Source of the DNA: Nansenia antarctica | Taxonomy: Eukaryota; Chordata; Actinopteri; Argentiniformes; Microstomatidae | Assembly (NCBI GenBank): GCA_963989245.1 | Contig: OZ022339.1 | Coordinates: forward strand, 89,431,258-89,495,257 | Direction of reading: 5' to 3' | DNA length: 64,000 nt | Shown here: positions 41,902 to 54,270 of the stretch, one piece after another | Numbering within the stretch: the first letter of the stretch is position 1 | Layout of the letters: every line of letters begins with the position of its first letter | Program-made: the position numbers and the translations under genes | Notes under the pieces: model-generated | What the model was told of the DNA's origin: nothing | The model's database searches: none | The model's input: the letters and a program-made list of their open reading frames with translations, nothing else

Positions 41902-44900
41902 ATGGCTCTCAGGGAGATGGCTGCAGCCCAGCTGGCGGAGATAGACCTGCTGTCCAGCATGTTCCCCAGCCTGGAGGAGCTGGAGATCACAGACCAGCTG
42001 GCCCTGGCGGAGCTCAGAGAGCAGGCGGAGGAGGGCTCCACACCCACACCCCCCCTCTCCTCCAGACCCCAGTTCCTTATCAAGCAGAAGATGGACGTTG
42101 GAGGCGTGGAGGTGGTAATATAATAACACTTTTATCTATATAGTTGTATTCATTGTCGCTATGTCATTATAATGTGTATCTGTTTATTTTCTATATATAG
42201 GCTATGTATCTATTCTTGCAAATTTTATTTTTATTTTGTATTCTTTTTATTTTCTTACTATCCTTTTTTTTCTGTATTTTTAAAAATGCTATATGTAAAG
42301 CACTTTGAATTGCCCCAGTTGAGTACCAGTATGAAATGTGCTATAGCCTACAAATAAACTCACCTTGCCTAATGAAACCAAGATTGTTGCAATGTGTTTA
42401 ATTCATTAAGCGATTCTTACTTTATAATGTAGTTGACCTCCCTTCCTCTCTAAGGTGGATGTGGCAATGTCCTGCACCTTTCCACCTGAATACCCTAATG
42501 TCTTACCTGAGATAGCTGTCAGGTAAACCTGCTCTTCCTTAACACCACTGAATCAGTGACATCCATGTGTTGTTAGAAAGCTTAACACTAGACCAGCCGT
42601 GTGTGTGTTACCTACTATAAGAGTTTAACACTAGAACAGCCGTGTCTATGTTACCTACTATAAGAGTTTAACACTAGAACAGCCGTGTCTATGTTACCTA
42701 CTATAAGAGTTTAACACTAGACCAGCCGTGTCTATGTTACCTACTATAAGAGTTTAACACTAGAACAGCCGTGTCTATGTTACCTACTATAAGAGTTTAA
42801 CACTAGAACAGCCGTGTCTATGTTACCTACTATAAGAGCCGCCTCAGGGGTCAAATCACCATAGTCTTTACAACGGTAACCTGCTATTTACACACAACGA
42901 GCACTAGTTGGCCGCCTTGTAAATTAGCCTGCTTCCTACACAGAAAAACGGCAAAATAGCTTCATACTAGCTTATCCTGATGTGATGTTGAAAATGTAAG
43001 GATACTGGGTGGTAGAACGCACATATCTAGGAAAAGTCATGAAAGGAGGGTGCTGAAATCTGATCGAGTGCAAAGATATACCATTTATTTTTACTCACAT
43101 GGCTGTTCTAGTATTAAAACACAAAGCACCCCCCCCCCCCCAGGTGTCCCGCCGTTAGCCGAGCCCAGCAGACCCTGCTGCACAGAGACATGAACGTTTA
43201 CCTGACGGAGAACTGCCGTGGCGAGGTGTGTGTGCTCTCCGCTGTGGACTGGCTCAGAGACAACGTCTGTCTGTACGTTGAACAGAGTGCGTCAGCGCCC
43301 CCTGCTGCTCCTGCTGCCTCCCCGCAGCCCAGGGAGACGTTCACCCGCCTGTGGATCTACAGCCACCACATCTACAACAAGAGCAAGAGGAAGAACATTC
43401 TGGAATGGTCCAGAGAGCTGGGTCTGTCTGGCTTCAGCATGCCGGGGAAGCCGGGCGTCGTGTGTGTGGAGGGGCTTCACTCTGCCTGCGAGGAGTTCTG
43501 GTCCAGGTAGACGTGTAAAGCTCTGGTTAGGAATGTTCTAGATAGGACGTGTAGATAAGTATGTAGATAAGACCAGAGAACACTTAATACATGTAAATAA
43601 GACCAGAGATACACTTAATACATGTACAGGGTTTCCGCGGATCCTTAAAAAGTCTTAAAAAGTCTTAAATTCATGTATATAAAATTAATGCCTTAAAATG
43701 TCTTAAATTCATTACAAATGTCTTAAACTGGTCTTAAATACTTTACCCAAACGTCTTAAAATTGTCGGGGCAGGACTATTTAATTTTACTTTTTCTCGCG
43801 GCATTTTTCTATTGAGCAAACGTTTAATTTCATTGAGTAGCGCGCAGACTCCTCCCCCTTGCGTTCCTTTGGTTATAGTCAGCTGCAGTGCTTGCTACCT
43901 AGCATTAGCCAGTCTGCGAGATGGGGAAGTGCAAGTTCAACGAGAGGTGGCTTGACGACAGAAGATTTTGCGATTGGCTTAAGTCCACCGGCTACCCAGA
44001 AGAAGCAAGATGCACTGTGTGTAGGAAAACATTCAAACTCGGCACCATGGGCATTAAGGCGGTTGAGAGCCACCTAAAAAGCGAGAGGCATAAAACGGCT
44101 GCTAAGGGCCAACAGCAGACGCCAGGAATCTCCCAGTTCTGCGTGTCTGCCCCGGGCTCAGCGCCCCAGACAACGGCTGCCGCTGCTAGCAGCACTGCTA
44201 GCGATCTCAGAGCAACGTTTGGTGGAACACCTACACTGAAATCGGAGATTGTGTGGGTTCTCAATACAGTGGTAAAGCACCAGTCCTACTCCTCCAACGA
44301 GGGGATTGGAGATATCTTTCGGATTATGTTTCCCGACTCCCAAATCGCCACTACATTTGCTTGTGGAAAGGACAAGGCGTCATACATAATACGTTTCGGA
44401 TTAGCTCCTTACGTCAGAAACGGGTCAACCCGAAGGAAGCCGACATAGGCCTGGGTGCTGAGGCAGCCCTCAAGGTAATTTAGATGTATTACTTAACTTT
44501 ATATCAAATGATGGTCCATATACAGGCAGGAGAGAATACTGTGTTAGGCCATTCAGTTGTATTTAAAACACATTACCCATCTGTCAGGACCTCCAGAGAA
44601 AGGGGACCGTAGGGGAGCTCACTGCCCTAGAGTTTAGGAAGGACTGCATGACGGGTATGTCAAATATCCTAAAGAAAGTCCAGGACAGGAGCCCCCTGAA
44701 GTACCCCATCGTGAGACAGATGGCATGTCTGGACCCCACAGTCATGTACGCCAACCCAGACGGATGCCAGGGAAGAATGAAAAGTCTAGTGCAGAAGTTA
44801 CTGCAAGACAAGCAGTTGTCTGGAGGTGTCTCTGCTGGTATGAATAGTTAATAGAAAAGCTGGAAATGTTGTCCCTGATTATTAGCCAATGGACAATTGG

Positions 44901-46844
44901 ACATAAGCCTGTCTGCTAATCAGGATTAATCATGTAAATAATATTTCACATATTTCCTTTCATCTGTTTTGTTATAGGTGATGTGATTATCCAACAGTTT
45001 GGGAACTTCCTGTCTGTTGAGGCTAAAAACGAGCACTTCCTGTCCTTCCGGCCCATGGAAACCAGGCTTGACGTGTTCCTGCATGGCTACCTCAGCCAAC
45101 CCTACCCTGAGCTCTGGGGTTTCTGTCAGAAGCTTCTTCTCCTATCCCATGGGCAGGCGACAGTCGAGAGAGGCTTCTCCATTAACAAGGAGGTGGAGAC
45201 CGTTAACATTCAGGAGGACACTGTCATTGCCCAGAGACTGGTCTGTGACTATGTTGCAGTTTGTGGGGGGGTTGCCAATGTCCCTCTCACCAAGGAGCTG
45301 CTAACTTCGGTGGGATCAGCAAGGTCAAAGTACAGAGAACACCTAGACCTGGAGAAGAGGAAGAGGCAAAGCGCTGCACAAGGGCAGAAAAGAAAAGCAG
45401 CAGAAGAGCACATCATCGAGCTGAAAAGGAAGAAGCAAACTCTTCTAGTGGTATCTGATTCTCTGGAGAAGGATGCAGACAAGTTTGCTGAGCAAGCTGA
45501 GGGGAAGTCCGGCACCTTGATGGCTCAGCTCATCACAAAGTCTAACGTCCTCAGGAAGAGATACAAAGAAAAAATGTGTGATTTGAAAAAAATAGAGGCA
45601 GAACTGGAGAGTAAGGCCACAGAATTGAGGCTCATGCCGTGAGTGTGTTAAGTAGATGGGGTTTTTTTGTTAGATGTTTCCGACCAACTAATTGCACTTT
45701 TAATTTAATTAAGTTATTGAACCAGAGCTTTTATGTTCAATAAACAAAACAAGTAAACTTGAATGAGTCTCATTGATTGACATGCTATGCTTGTATTGTA
45801 GTACAGTGGAATCCCCTAACCATCGCATATATATATTTTTTCGGTCTTAAATTCCATTTAAAGTGGCATTAAAAAGGTCTTAAAAAGTCTTAAATTGAAC
45901 TTGCTGAAACCTGCAGAAACCCTGATGTAAATAAGACCAGAGATACACTTAATACATGTAAATAAGACCAGAGAAACACTTAATACATGTAAATAAGACC
46001 AGAGATACACTTAATACATGTAAATAAGACCAGAGAAACACTTAATACATGTAAATAAGACCAGAGAAACACTTAATACATGTAAATAAGACCAGAGATA
46101 CACTTAATACATGTAAATAAGACCAGAGATACACTTAATACATGTAAATAAGACCAGAGATACACTTAATACATGTAAATAAGACCAGAGATACACTTAA
46201 TACATGTAAATAAGACCAGAGAAACACTTAATACATGTAAATAAGACCAGAGAAACACTTAATACATGTAAATAAGACCAGAGATACACTTAATACATGT
46301 AAATAAGACCAGAGAAACACTTAATACATGTAAATAAGACCAGAGAAACACTTAATACATGTAAATAAGACCAGAGAAAGCTCAAACTAAATCATATCCA
46401 TGGGGCTAAGCAGTAGGATAGTACAAAAGGAAAACACACAAGGATACACAGCTTTGCTCAGAACACATCAAGAAAAGAAAAACAGAAATAAGAGCAATAA
46501 TCATCGACAGTGTGCCTCTTTTAAATCATGTTGACTTCTCTCCTCTTCTGCTACTCTGCAGGGTGAAGGTTTTAACGTGGAAGAAGATAATGATCCGCCA
46601 CAGGGAGGACGTGGAGCTGGACAGTCAGGGTGTGGAGGGCAGGGCGGGGGAGGGCAGGGCGGGGGAGGGCAGGACTGGGGAGGGCGTCACCTCTCTCTGC
46701 AGGTTCTCAGGCTTCGAGGAGGCTGTGTTTGACCCCCACGGGACCAGAGGCAACCACATGGACCTGGGACAGCTGTACCACTTCTTAAACGAGAAAGGAT
46801 GTGGAGAAATCTTTCAGCTCTATTTTGGTGTCGAGGGGCGGTAG
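41902..46844 (+). CDS. rwdd2b: rwdd2b, RWD domain-containing protein 2B
   Basis: The function of RWDD2B is not established; RWD folds usually mediate protein contacts. Coding exons 41902-42114, 42455-42522, 43144-43506 and 46562-46844 join in phases 0, 2 and 2 to 308 residues (human about 319). The RWD half starts MALREMAAAQLAEIDLLSSM and includes the YPNVLPEI loop. The C-terminal half has the family signature TRLWIYSHHIYNKSKRKNIL and LSGFSMPGKPGVVCVEG, then WKKIMIRHRED, RGNHMDLGQLYHFLNEKGCG and stop TAG. The ATG lies in ACCATGG; an upstream in-frame ATG at 41818 is less likely because a splice acceptor intervenes. Odd: exon 4 has a short GGGCAGGGCGGGGGA repeat coding EGRAGEGRAGEGRTGEG. Introns carry a piggyBac MITE and a hAT-like gene. 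Confidence 0.96.
42285..42372 (+). mobile_element. LINE 3' tail fragment in rwdd2b intron 1
   Basis: AAAGCACTTTGAATTGCCCC and TGTGCTATAGCCTACAAATA, then AACTCACCTTGCC, resemble an L2-like tail. Confidence 0.5.
42586..43113. mobile_element. piggyBac-type MITE with six tandem 5' ends
   Basis: TTAA-flanked relative of 15053-15385 (ending CATGGCTGTTCTAGTA). Its left end is a 43-bp tandem array, copies at 42583, 42626, 42669, 42712, 42755 and 42798, each beginning TTAACACTAGA. It lies in rwdd2b intron 2, about 30 bases before exon 3. Confidence 0.88.
43627..45924 (+). mobile_element. hAT-like transposon with 5-bp duplication in rwdd2b intron 3
   Basis: CAGGGTTTCCGCGG and CAGGGTTTCTGCAGG inverted ends, subterminal AAAAGTCTTAAA repeats on both sides, ATGTA duplicated at 43622-43626 and 45925-45929. 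It was inserted into a 31-bp minisatellite. Confidence 0.9.
43921..45642 (+). pseudogene. Intron-containing hAT-like transposase gene, internally damaged
   Basis: The first exon starts MGKCKFNERWLDDRRFCDWL with a C2H2-type finger (CTVCRKTF... HLKSERHK). The frame breaks near 44370-44448 before a GTAATT donor at about 44476. A second exon (about 44588-44839: LQRKGTVGELTALEFRKDCM) and a third (44980-45642) join through GTATGA and TTATAG signals. The third has SHGQATVERGFSINKE, a hAT C-terminal dimerisation block, then a long Lys/Glu coiled coil. The catalytic middle is largely absent. It moves DNA in intact relatives; this copy appears dead. It could also be read as a domesticated gene, but the frame break argues against that. 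Confidence 0.7.
45925..46378. repeat. 31-bp minisatellite (ATGTAAATAAGACCAGAGAT)
   Basis: About 14 copies here and two more at 43560-43626 left of the hAT insertion, so the array was split by it. Confidence 0.92.
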
Positions 46845-46999
46845 TAGTCGCTTCAGAATCGTACAATATGCTATACGCTAGCAGCTAGTCACATGAATGC
46901 CTTGTTAAGAACTCTTGGCATCTGGGGTTTTGCTTTTCCAGATAATATTTTTTGAATTGTAACATAAACATGACTCTTTTCAAAGCTCGATCAGTAAGA

Positions 47000-47273
47000 C
47001 AGGGTTCCCACGGGTCCTTGAAATCCTTGAAAAATTGAGAAAAGAAAATCAAGGTCAAAAAAATAGACATGGGTCATTGAAAGTGCTTGAATTCCCCCCC
47101 TCTCTCTCTCTCTAATAGTTTGTCTGTGAGCGGATAGTTCCTATTATATAAACTCTCATCTAGATCTGTCTCAAACTATGCCGTGTTGGGTCCTTGAATT
47201 TAAAGGGAAATTGAGTCTTGAAAGTCCTTGAAAGGTGCTTGAATGTGATGTTTCACAAGGTGTGGGAACCCTG
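47000..47273. mobile_element. CAGGG-ended MITE just after rwdd2b
   Basis: CAGGGTTCCCAC and its inverse at the right end, with GGTCCTTGAA/AGTCCTTGAA subterminal repeats. No exact duplication found. Confidence 0.65.
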
Positions 47274-47444
47274 GTATGGGTGTACTGTGATCTGCATTTG
47301 GATGGGAGAGGGGAAACTATCTCAAGGTGTAATGTTTGAGATCTCCAGCAGATGGCAGCACGTTACCTTTCAACTTCACAGAGAAGCTACGGATGTATGA
47401 TACTCATGTATAAGCTATGTTGCCGTGTCATATTATACACCGTC

Positions 47445-48484
47445 CAGGGACGCGGGAAGGGGGGTGCTGAGGGTGCTGCAGCACCCCCTAGCGGCAAGCA
47501 GAAGGAGCTCCTCCTGCCTGAATTTTAAAAATAAAAATATTATTCAAACAATAATTTAAAACAATATAATAACTATTGTTGCTTTTGGGAATAAAAATAA
47601 ATGTGTTTTTTGTAATAAATGTAAAAATGTGTTTGTTAGTTTTAATGTTAGTGATCACATGGTCATATCTTGCTAGGGACTTGACATCCGAGTCTTGACA
47701 CCCCCACCCCCACCCCCGTTTGACGAGCCGTGTCGACCAGACATACGTTTTCCTGGGAGGAAAATTGGAACAGAGACATTCGAGTTTCATTTCATTTAAA
47801 AAAAGCTGGTTTACCAGGTGGAAATGGTTGCATTATGTCACTGAAAGAGACCCTGTTCTTTGCTTCTCTTGCAGTAAAGCTATATAGAGAAGGGGTTAAG
47901 GCACCACAACAGAAAGACAAGTGCATTTACAGTAGGAGGCTTTTGTAAGTTTAGCCAACACGAGATGTCTGACATACATTCAGAATCGGTGAGATTGCTT
48001 GCTTCGCTTAACAACACTCCCATTAATGCTCTACTGTCGGACGTTGTTGAGAAAGAGCAACAGACGTCCAGAAACGTATTAGAACTGATATTCAGATCCA
48101 TCCGATTCTTCGGCAGCGAAGGGCTTCCGTTAAGATGCAATACCAATCGACATGGAGTGCTGTCTGTAATAATGGTCAACATCATGTTTGTGGACATTGT
48201 GGGACACTGTGAGCTGAGTGGAAATTACTGTAAATTCCAACACATTGTTGGTAAAATATTTAACGTTACATCTTTGTAGTGTGTGGGTGCATGCGTGCGT
48301 GCTTAACTATTATTGCCCGTGCATTGGGGCCCGTCGTTATGCCACTGTGCGTGTGAGCGAACGAGCAATCAGCGAGAGGGAGGGAGAGAAATCGTTATAA
48401 TTGTTTCCCTGGCAATTTTTTTCCCTGTAGCGTATATAGACAGCACCTCAGCACCCCCAGTCAAAATACCTTCCCGCGTGCCTG
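47445..48484 (+). mobile_element. hAT element remnant with DUF4371-like fragment
   Basis: CAGGGACGCGGGAAGG at the left and CCCGCGTGCCTG at the right, ACACCGTC duplicated (47437-47444, 48485-48492). Frames encode GVKAPQQKDKCIYSRRLL and EKEQQTSRNVLELIFRSIRF, resembling TTF-finger and DUF4371 parts of hAT transposases. The catalytic part is missing. Confidence 0.8.
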
Positions 48485-48492
48485 ACACCGTC

Positions 48493-49257
48493 TTTCCAAT
48501 CAGTTCTATGATTCCATACTTTCTGAGTTGAACGTCCCACGCCTCTGCTTTGCAGCAGACTACAGTACTAAACAACAGACCTGTCCACACCATAGAAATA
48601 TCATTACATCTCATGTCTATGGTCCACTAGCTGAAGTCTGCCAATACTTATTTGGACACAGTAATTTCCATAAAATCCTAAATGTGTCTCTCTACAACTG
48701 CAATTGATATATGGTTAGCAGTTAGTGATCTTCCATGGCAGTAATCTCCATTTAGCAGAATGGCTACAGGACACATTTAGAAGAACTTGATCCTTTTTGG
48801 ATAAAAGCACAACATTTTACACAAAGCCAGGGCAGGTCTGGAGAAGGGTGTTAGTTATCAGCCAATCACAGCATTGTTTCAGATAACTTGTGAATGCATT
48901 TGTTCACACATGCGTTGGTTTGCTCCAAACAGAGGAAGGTGTGGCACACTGAGATCAGAGCTGAAACACGTAGCTTTATATGACTCAGTCCAGTAAAGGT
49001 ATTCCTGATTTGTTTGTTCACTTCCATCCTTGCGTCAGAAACATTACCAGGATACTGGATTATCATTATTTCACACACTGTCACCAGATAGGTAGAGCGA
49101 TCCCTTCCCCAGCCTAATCACCATAGTAACAACACAGAGGGTGTTTGCCACACCATTACTGCACAGCTCAGTCTGGTTACTGTGTTGTTGTGACCGTGTC
49201 CTTCTCCACTAGAACACAACAAGTCCTCTGAAACCCTCTCCTGGGAGCAGAAGAGCC
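48493..49257. other. Intergenic, nothing recognised
   Basis: No repeat family, coding frame with homology or RNA gene seen. Confidence 0.5.
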
Positions 49258-49260
49258 TTA

Positions 49261-50894
49261 GGTCATGTTCTCACATGAAAGTCCGAATCAGGACCCAGAG
49301 CAAGTGGATGAGTTTGCAACAGGGGCGGCGCTAGGGAGTGGCTACTGGGGCTCAAGCCCCGGATGTTTTCTGAAAAGCCCCGAATGTTTTACTTAAAAAA
49401 AATAAAAAAATAAAAATAATAATAATAATAATAATCTTGAGTAACGTGCAGTACCGGAGTCCAACAGAGAGGCAGCAGCTGCGCGACATTAGCCTGCGTA
49501 CTGCGTAGCCTGCCCTGCCCTGAAGAAGAAGTGATCTCAATCAGTGCCTGACTTGCAAAATTGTAAGGATGGATATCCCAAAGTTGTTTTCAACAAAACA
49601 AGCGCCAAGAACTGTTGCAGCAGCAGTATCAGCAGCAAGAATGACATCACCAGCAGTGATGACATAGATGATGTTTCAGGTTTGTGAATCTTATTAGAAA
49701 GGTGACTGACTCACTGACACTACTTTTCCGGTTTGCTGATGCTAGCTGGCTATCATAACATAACGTTATGTTATAATGAAAATGAAACATAGCAAGGTAC
49801 TGTTACGGTACATGGTAAGAAATCAAACAAAGGATAATACTTATACAAATAAAGTGAATAACAGGCTGATAGTCTTTGATATCTGCACTCTGGTTGACTG
49901 AGTAACAAGTGAAAAAGAATGATGTAACGTTAATGTTACAGCTAGTAAACATGGAGTAACCACATTAAGTATGCCCTTATGGTAGTATGTATGTATACAG
50001 AACATGACTCAAATCTATCCTAAGATGTAACGCTAACTAACTAAGTTTGTTTAATGTCCCAGGGGGGATTTGATTTCACAGTACTATACACAGGCCAACA
50101 ATACATGTAATATATCGTCATATAACACAGGACAAGACTCTAAATACAATATAAGTGGTGAGCACAGAGTCTGCCCTGATATACATACTGTAACATAACT
50201 AGCCTCAGCCCATCAATTATGTAATTCTATACAAATATAAATGATGGTGACTGACTGACAGGGGGAGCTACGTGTGCTGACCTCCCTCTGTGCCCAGAAC
50301 CACCACAATTAGTTTGCTTCATTAAAGGGTGTGAATGTATATGTGTTCTCCAGTGCCTTTTGTCCGCTTTAAGGTGGTGGTAAGTTGAAGGTTGAAGGCA
50401 AAATTTTCCGGCGCGCTACGCGCGCACATTACATTCTCCCTCTGGGCTAAGCCCCGGATCTCCTACGATCCTAAATCCGCCCCTGGTTTGCAACATTGTT
50501 GCATAAATTATTTCTCTGATTTGCGTTCTCACAGCCCTTCATGTAAACGAAGTAACATACACAATCGAAGCAACAGACGTGGTAGTTGATTGGTCAGAAA
50601 AATAGGAAATTGCCTGTTCATCCCTCTCTTATCCAGATCAACACGCATGCGCTGTTGTTTTCCTATGGACAGCCTCGAGCAGCGTTCTCACCAAAAGCGA
50701 AGCGAAGCAAAGTGATGGATGCGTCGTTTCTAACCGGAGCGAAACCACCCTTTTCAAGCAGAGCATCCAACGGGTATTTGCTCTGGGAGCGACTTCGAAT
50801 GCGCGTTCTCACAGCTCCAAACGACGCAGAGCAAAGCGAACTTTATCCTAAACTCCGTTTCAAGTGAAGCAAATGTTCTAGTGAGAACACACCC
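49261..50894. mobile_element. Harbinger-like MITE hosting a hAT element
   Basis: GGTCATGTTCTCAC and GGGTGTGTTCTCAC inverted ends with TTA on both sides. About 470 bp once the inner 49320-50485 element is removed. Confidence 0.55.
49320..50485 (+). mobile_element. hAT element (CAGGGGCGG ends)
   Basis: CAGGGGCGGCGCTAG and CAGGGGCGGATTTAG inverted ends with GTTTGCAA duplicated (49312-49319, 50486-50493). A short frame from about 49569 (MDIPKLFSTKQAPRTVAAAV) looks like the start of a hAT transposase and ends after about 32 codons. Confidence 0.88.
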
Positions 50895-51640
50895 TTAAAT
50901 AGAGTTTCATTAGAGCCTTAGATAGAGTTTCATACGAGCCTTAGATAGAGTTTCATTAGAGCCTTAGATAGACTTTCATTAGAAAGTAGTTTTGTTGTAT
51001 TGTTCTTCCCATGATGGATGTATTTTTATCTTGTAGATAGTAATAGTTATTTGTCTGTATTATCTTGTAGATAGTACTAGTTTGTTTTGTCTGTCTTACA
51101 TGTAACGATGAATTGAGAATCAAGGACCCCAATTGAAATAAGCCAGTGGCTTTCTTGGGTTTTTATCCTGTTAGTTGACCATGTATGTAATATGTACTTT
51201 CATGTACCTACTTCTGCAAATCTTCTAATAAAGTTTTCAATCAATCAATCAAAGAGCCTTAGATAGAGTTTCATAAGAGCCTTAGATAGAGTTTCATAAG
51301 AGCCTTAGATAGAGTTTCATAAGAGCCTTAGATAGACTTTCATTAGATTGAGATTGAGATTGAGATTGAGATAACGTTTATTGCCACTATGCATTACACA
51401 TATAGGAATTTGCTTTGTCACCACAGCAAGTGCGTTTATACTTTTTTCACATGTCAAAAAACAGGACAACACAACAACAACAACAACAACAACACAGGAC
51501 AGACAACAGTGCATTGGATAGTGCGGTATAAAGTAAAGTAAAGTGCATAAGAGCCTTAGATCGAGTTTCATTAGAGCCTTAGATAGAGTTTCATAAGAGC
51601 CTTAGATACTTTCATAAGAGCCTTAGATAGAGTTTTTGTT
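50895..51640. repeat. 23-bp minisatellite with LINE tails embedded
   Basis: Units GAGCCTTAGATAGAGTTTCAT recur at 50910-50985, 51255-51340 and 51545-51640. Between them sit a LINE tail with (ATCA)n at about 50985-51250 and an inverted (GAGATT)n-started tail at 51345-51545. Confidence 0.8.
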
Positions 51641-51994
51641 TCTCTGTTCTTCTTCTCTGAAGCGACGCTGCAACTTAAAAGACAACAGACATCTTCACAG
51701 GAGCCTGAACTTAATTTCACGTTAACAGGAAGTGGATTATTGTATTAAGTTTACTTGTATTTTCCATTTTCGTTTTCATACAATAACCCAATTCTGTAGG
51801 TTTATTGAACTGGTGATGCATATAATTGAATTAGTTCTGAAAGTCATAGTAAGGTATTTAAACACGAGGATTTCAGGATCTGTATAGCTGGCGTTTCGTT
51901 CAGACGACTAACCTCATACAAATGGTTTGTTAGGCTATTGTTGTGAAATACTTGGAGCGGCGAGCATCACACAATGTTTTTAAAGAATAAGGTG

Positions 51995-51995
51995 T

Positions 51996-52034
<39 letters not shown>

Positions 52035-52245
52035 CGAGCGTGTGCGTGCGTCTGTGTGTGTGTGTGAGAATGTGTGTGTGTGTGTGCGTGCGTGTGACCG
52101 TGTGTGTGTGTGTGTGTGTGTGTGAAAATGTGTGTGTGTGTGTGTGTGTGTGAATATGTGTGTGTGTGTGTGTGTGTGTGTGAATGTGTGTGTGTGTGTG
52201 TGTGTGTGTGAATGTGTGTGTGTGTGTGTGCGTGTGTGTGTGTGA

Positions 52246-52278
<33 letters not shown>
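51995..52278. repeat. TG microsatellite with variants
   Basis: Nearly continuous (TG)n broken by GAATG and GCG. Produces only spurious frames. 51640-51990 holds nothing recognised. Confidence 0.95.
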
Positions 52279-52279
<1 letters not shown>

Positions 52280-52769
52280 CTTCCATCTGATATTTGGTAT
52301 CTAGAAGAATATAAAAGAGGGTGATTGAGTGTGTATTATCAGATATTAATGTTTCTTCTTAAGTAAAGAATACATTTTAAGCCGTGGAATACATTATTTT
52401 TGTACTTTCATTTAGTCAAAGTTGTCCCATATGTATTAAGTCCTGTTGTATTGTATACACTCAGTATTGTAATGAGGAAGATTTGCAAAAGAAAAGCATG
52501 AATCAACTGTTGCATCTCACTTCCAAAACATGATGCAGGACTGTGCTTATAATGGCCTGGCTGGATCTATTAGGTTTTTTCGATCAAGTTGGAGCATTCA
52601 TTCATTCATTCATTCATTCATTCATTCCTTCATTCCTTCCTTCCTTCATTCATTCATTCACATGTAATACATTTGCTGACATAAGAACTTCTATTATATA
52701 TTGCATCATGACTCAGGTAAAACCACCAGGTAGTTAATTCTGAAGTGTACAGAAACATCTTGAGTACAA

Positions 52770-52950
52770 GCTAACGCCTCCAAACTCATTGGCCGGTGTT
52801 TCATCAAACAGAAAGACAATGACTCCAAACATACTCTACTGCCATGGCAACCAGAGAGATTTTTCAGGACCAAAAGACAAAACAAGATGTTCTAGACTGG
52901 CTAAGTCAATCTTCAGATCTAAATCCAGTTGAACGTTCAGAAGCATCTCA
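52770..52950 (+). pseudogene. Tc1/mariner transposase scrap
   Basis: In mixed frames, KDNDSKHT and DWLSQSSDLNPVE match the Tc1-type C-terminal blocks around the last two catalytic acids. No termini found. Neighbouring 52279-52770 shows an (ATTC)n run at about 52594 and nothing else. Confidence 0.65.
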
Positions 52951-52989
52951 TTTTCTGATATCAGACTTTAGGCAAAGGACCTCGAAACA

Positions 52990-53290
52990 CACTGAAGATG
53001 GCAGCAGTACAGGCCTGGTCACCATGGTTACAGTACAGGCCTGGTATCACCATGGTTACAGTACAGGCAGGGCATCGCCATGGTTACAGTACAGGCCTGG
53101 CAGAGCATCACCATGGTTACAGTACAGGCCTGGCAGAGCATCACCATGGTTACAGTCCAGGCCTGGCAGAGCATCACCATGGTTACAGAACAGGAGGCCT
53201 GGCAGGGCATCACCATGGTTACAGTACAGGAGGCCTGGCAGAGCATCACCATGGTTATAGTACAGGAGGCCTGGCAGAGCATCGGCAGAG
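52990..53290. repeat. 33-bp minisatellite (CATCACCATGGTTACAGTAC)
   Basis: About eight copies. The unit length is a multiple of three, so frames stay open on both strands without coding evidence. Confidence 0.9.
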
Positions 53291-53299
53291 AAGATACCC

Positions 53300-53985
53300 C
53301 CCCCTCTAGAGCATAGATGCATCTGGTTGTACTCTAATGCCATGACAAACTCTGACTCCCTCTCTCTCCCTCTTTCCCTTAACTCACTGTATTGGTTCCA
53401 TCACCGCCTGTCAGGACACCGGCGGGCGGCACTTTGAGATTCTCGAACATTCTCTCTCCCGCTGACCTGTCAAGGTGAACCTTTGTCCCGCCCGTATCCC
53501 ATGAATACTGAATACTAAACCTGGCCGGGATCAGACATCATAATATTCTCTCCTTCCACCAGCGTTTAATCAGCCGTCCTGCCAGGCGAGGCGTCTGTCT
53601 GGGGGGAGCGGCCCCCGAGGCTCGACCGCCTCACCGCCTGGCATCGTAAGAGCGACTGAACGCTCTCAGACTAATCGGAAACCCAATCCCTCACCTCACC
53701 TTTTTGTATGAAGAGTTTTTGCTGCATGGCCAAACTGTGAATGGAGAATGGAGAGGCCCCCTTTCACTCTTTCACTGCGCTGCCTTCTGTCACCTCTGGA
53801 AGATCTCTGGACGGCGATTAAACGCTCCACTGCATCGGGACGAACACACTTCACAAAACAAGGACGACTTCCTGTATCGCCCTTTTTATTCAGGGTTGAA
53901 TCTGATCGACTGTTGGATAAGCTGGGATTTAAGAAAGGGAAAACGAAAAGATTAGCCTAGAATATGTCCTTTGTTCAATAAAGTA
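53300..53985. other. Intergenic, nothing recognised
   Basis: CG-containing single-copy-looking sequence at 53400-53650, but no frame with homology. Confidence 0.4.
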
Positions 53986-54270
53986 AATGGTAAATGGACT
54001 GCACTTATATAGCGCCTTTTTCGCTGCTCCTAAGCTGCTCCATAGCGCTTTACAACGGCCTCTCATTCACCTGTTCACACACACATTCACACACCAATGG
54101 CAGCAAGCTGCCATGCAAGGCGCCGGCCCGCTCACTGGGAGCAATTTTGGGGTTCAGTGTCTTGCCCAAGGACACTTCGACATGTGGCCAGCCGGGGCTC
54201 GAACCGCCGATCTGCCAACCTTGCGATCATTAGACGGCGACTCTACCTCCTGAGACACAGCCTCTACCTC
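53986..54270 (-). mobile_element. V-SINE-like copy, uninterrupted
   Basis: Head GGCTGTGTCTCAGGAGGTAG at the right, box-B GGTTCGAGCCCCGGC, core CTTGGGCAAGACACTGAACC, tail GCGCTATATAAGTGCAGTCC at the left. Confidence 0.85.

Noticed and set aside
51930..52286. Thr/His repeat frame
   Set aside because: TG microsatellite.
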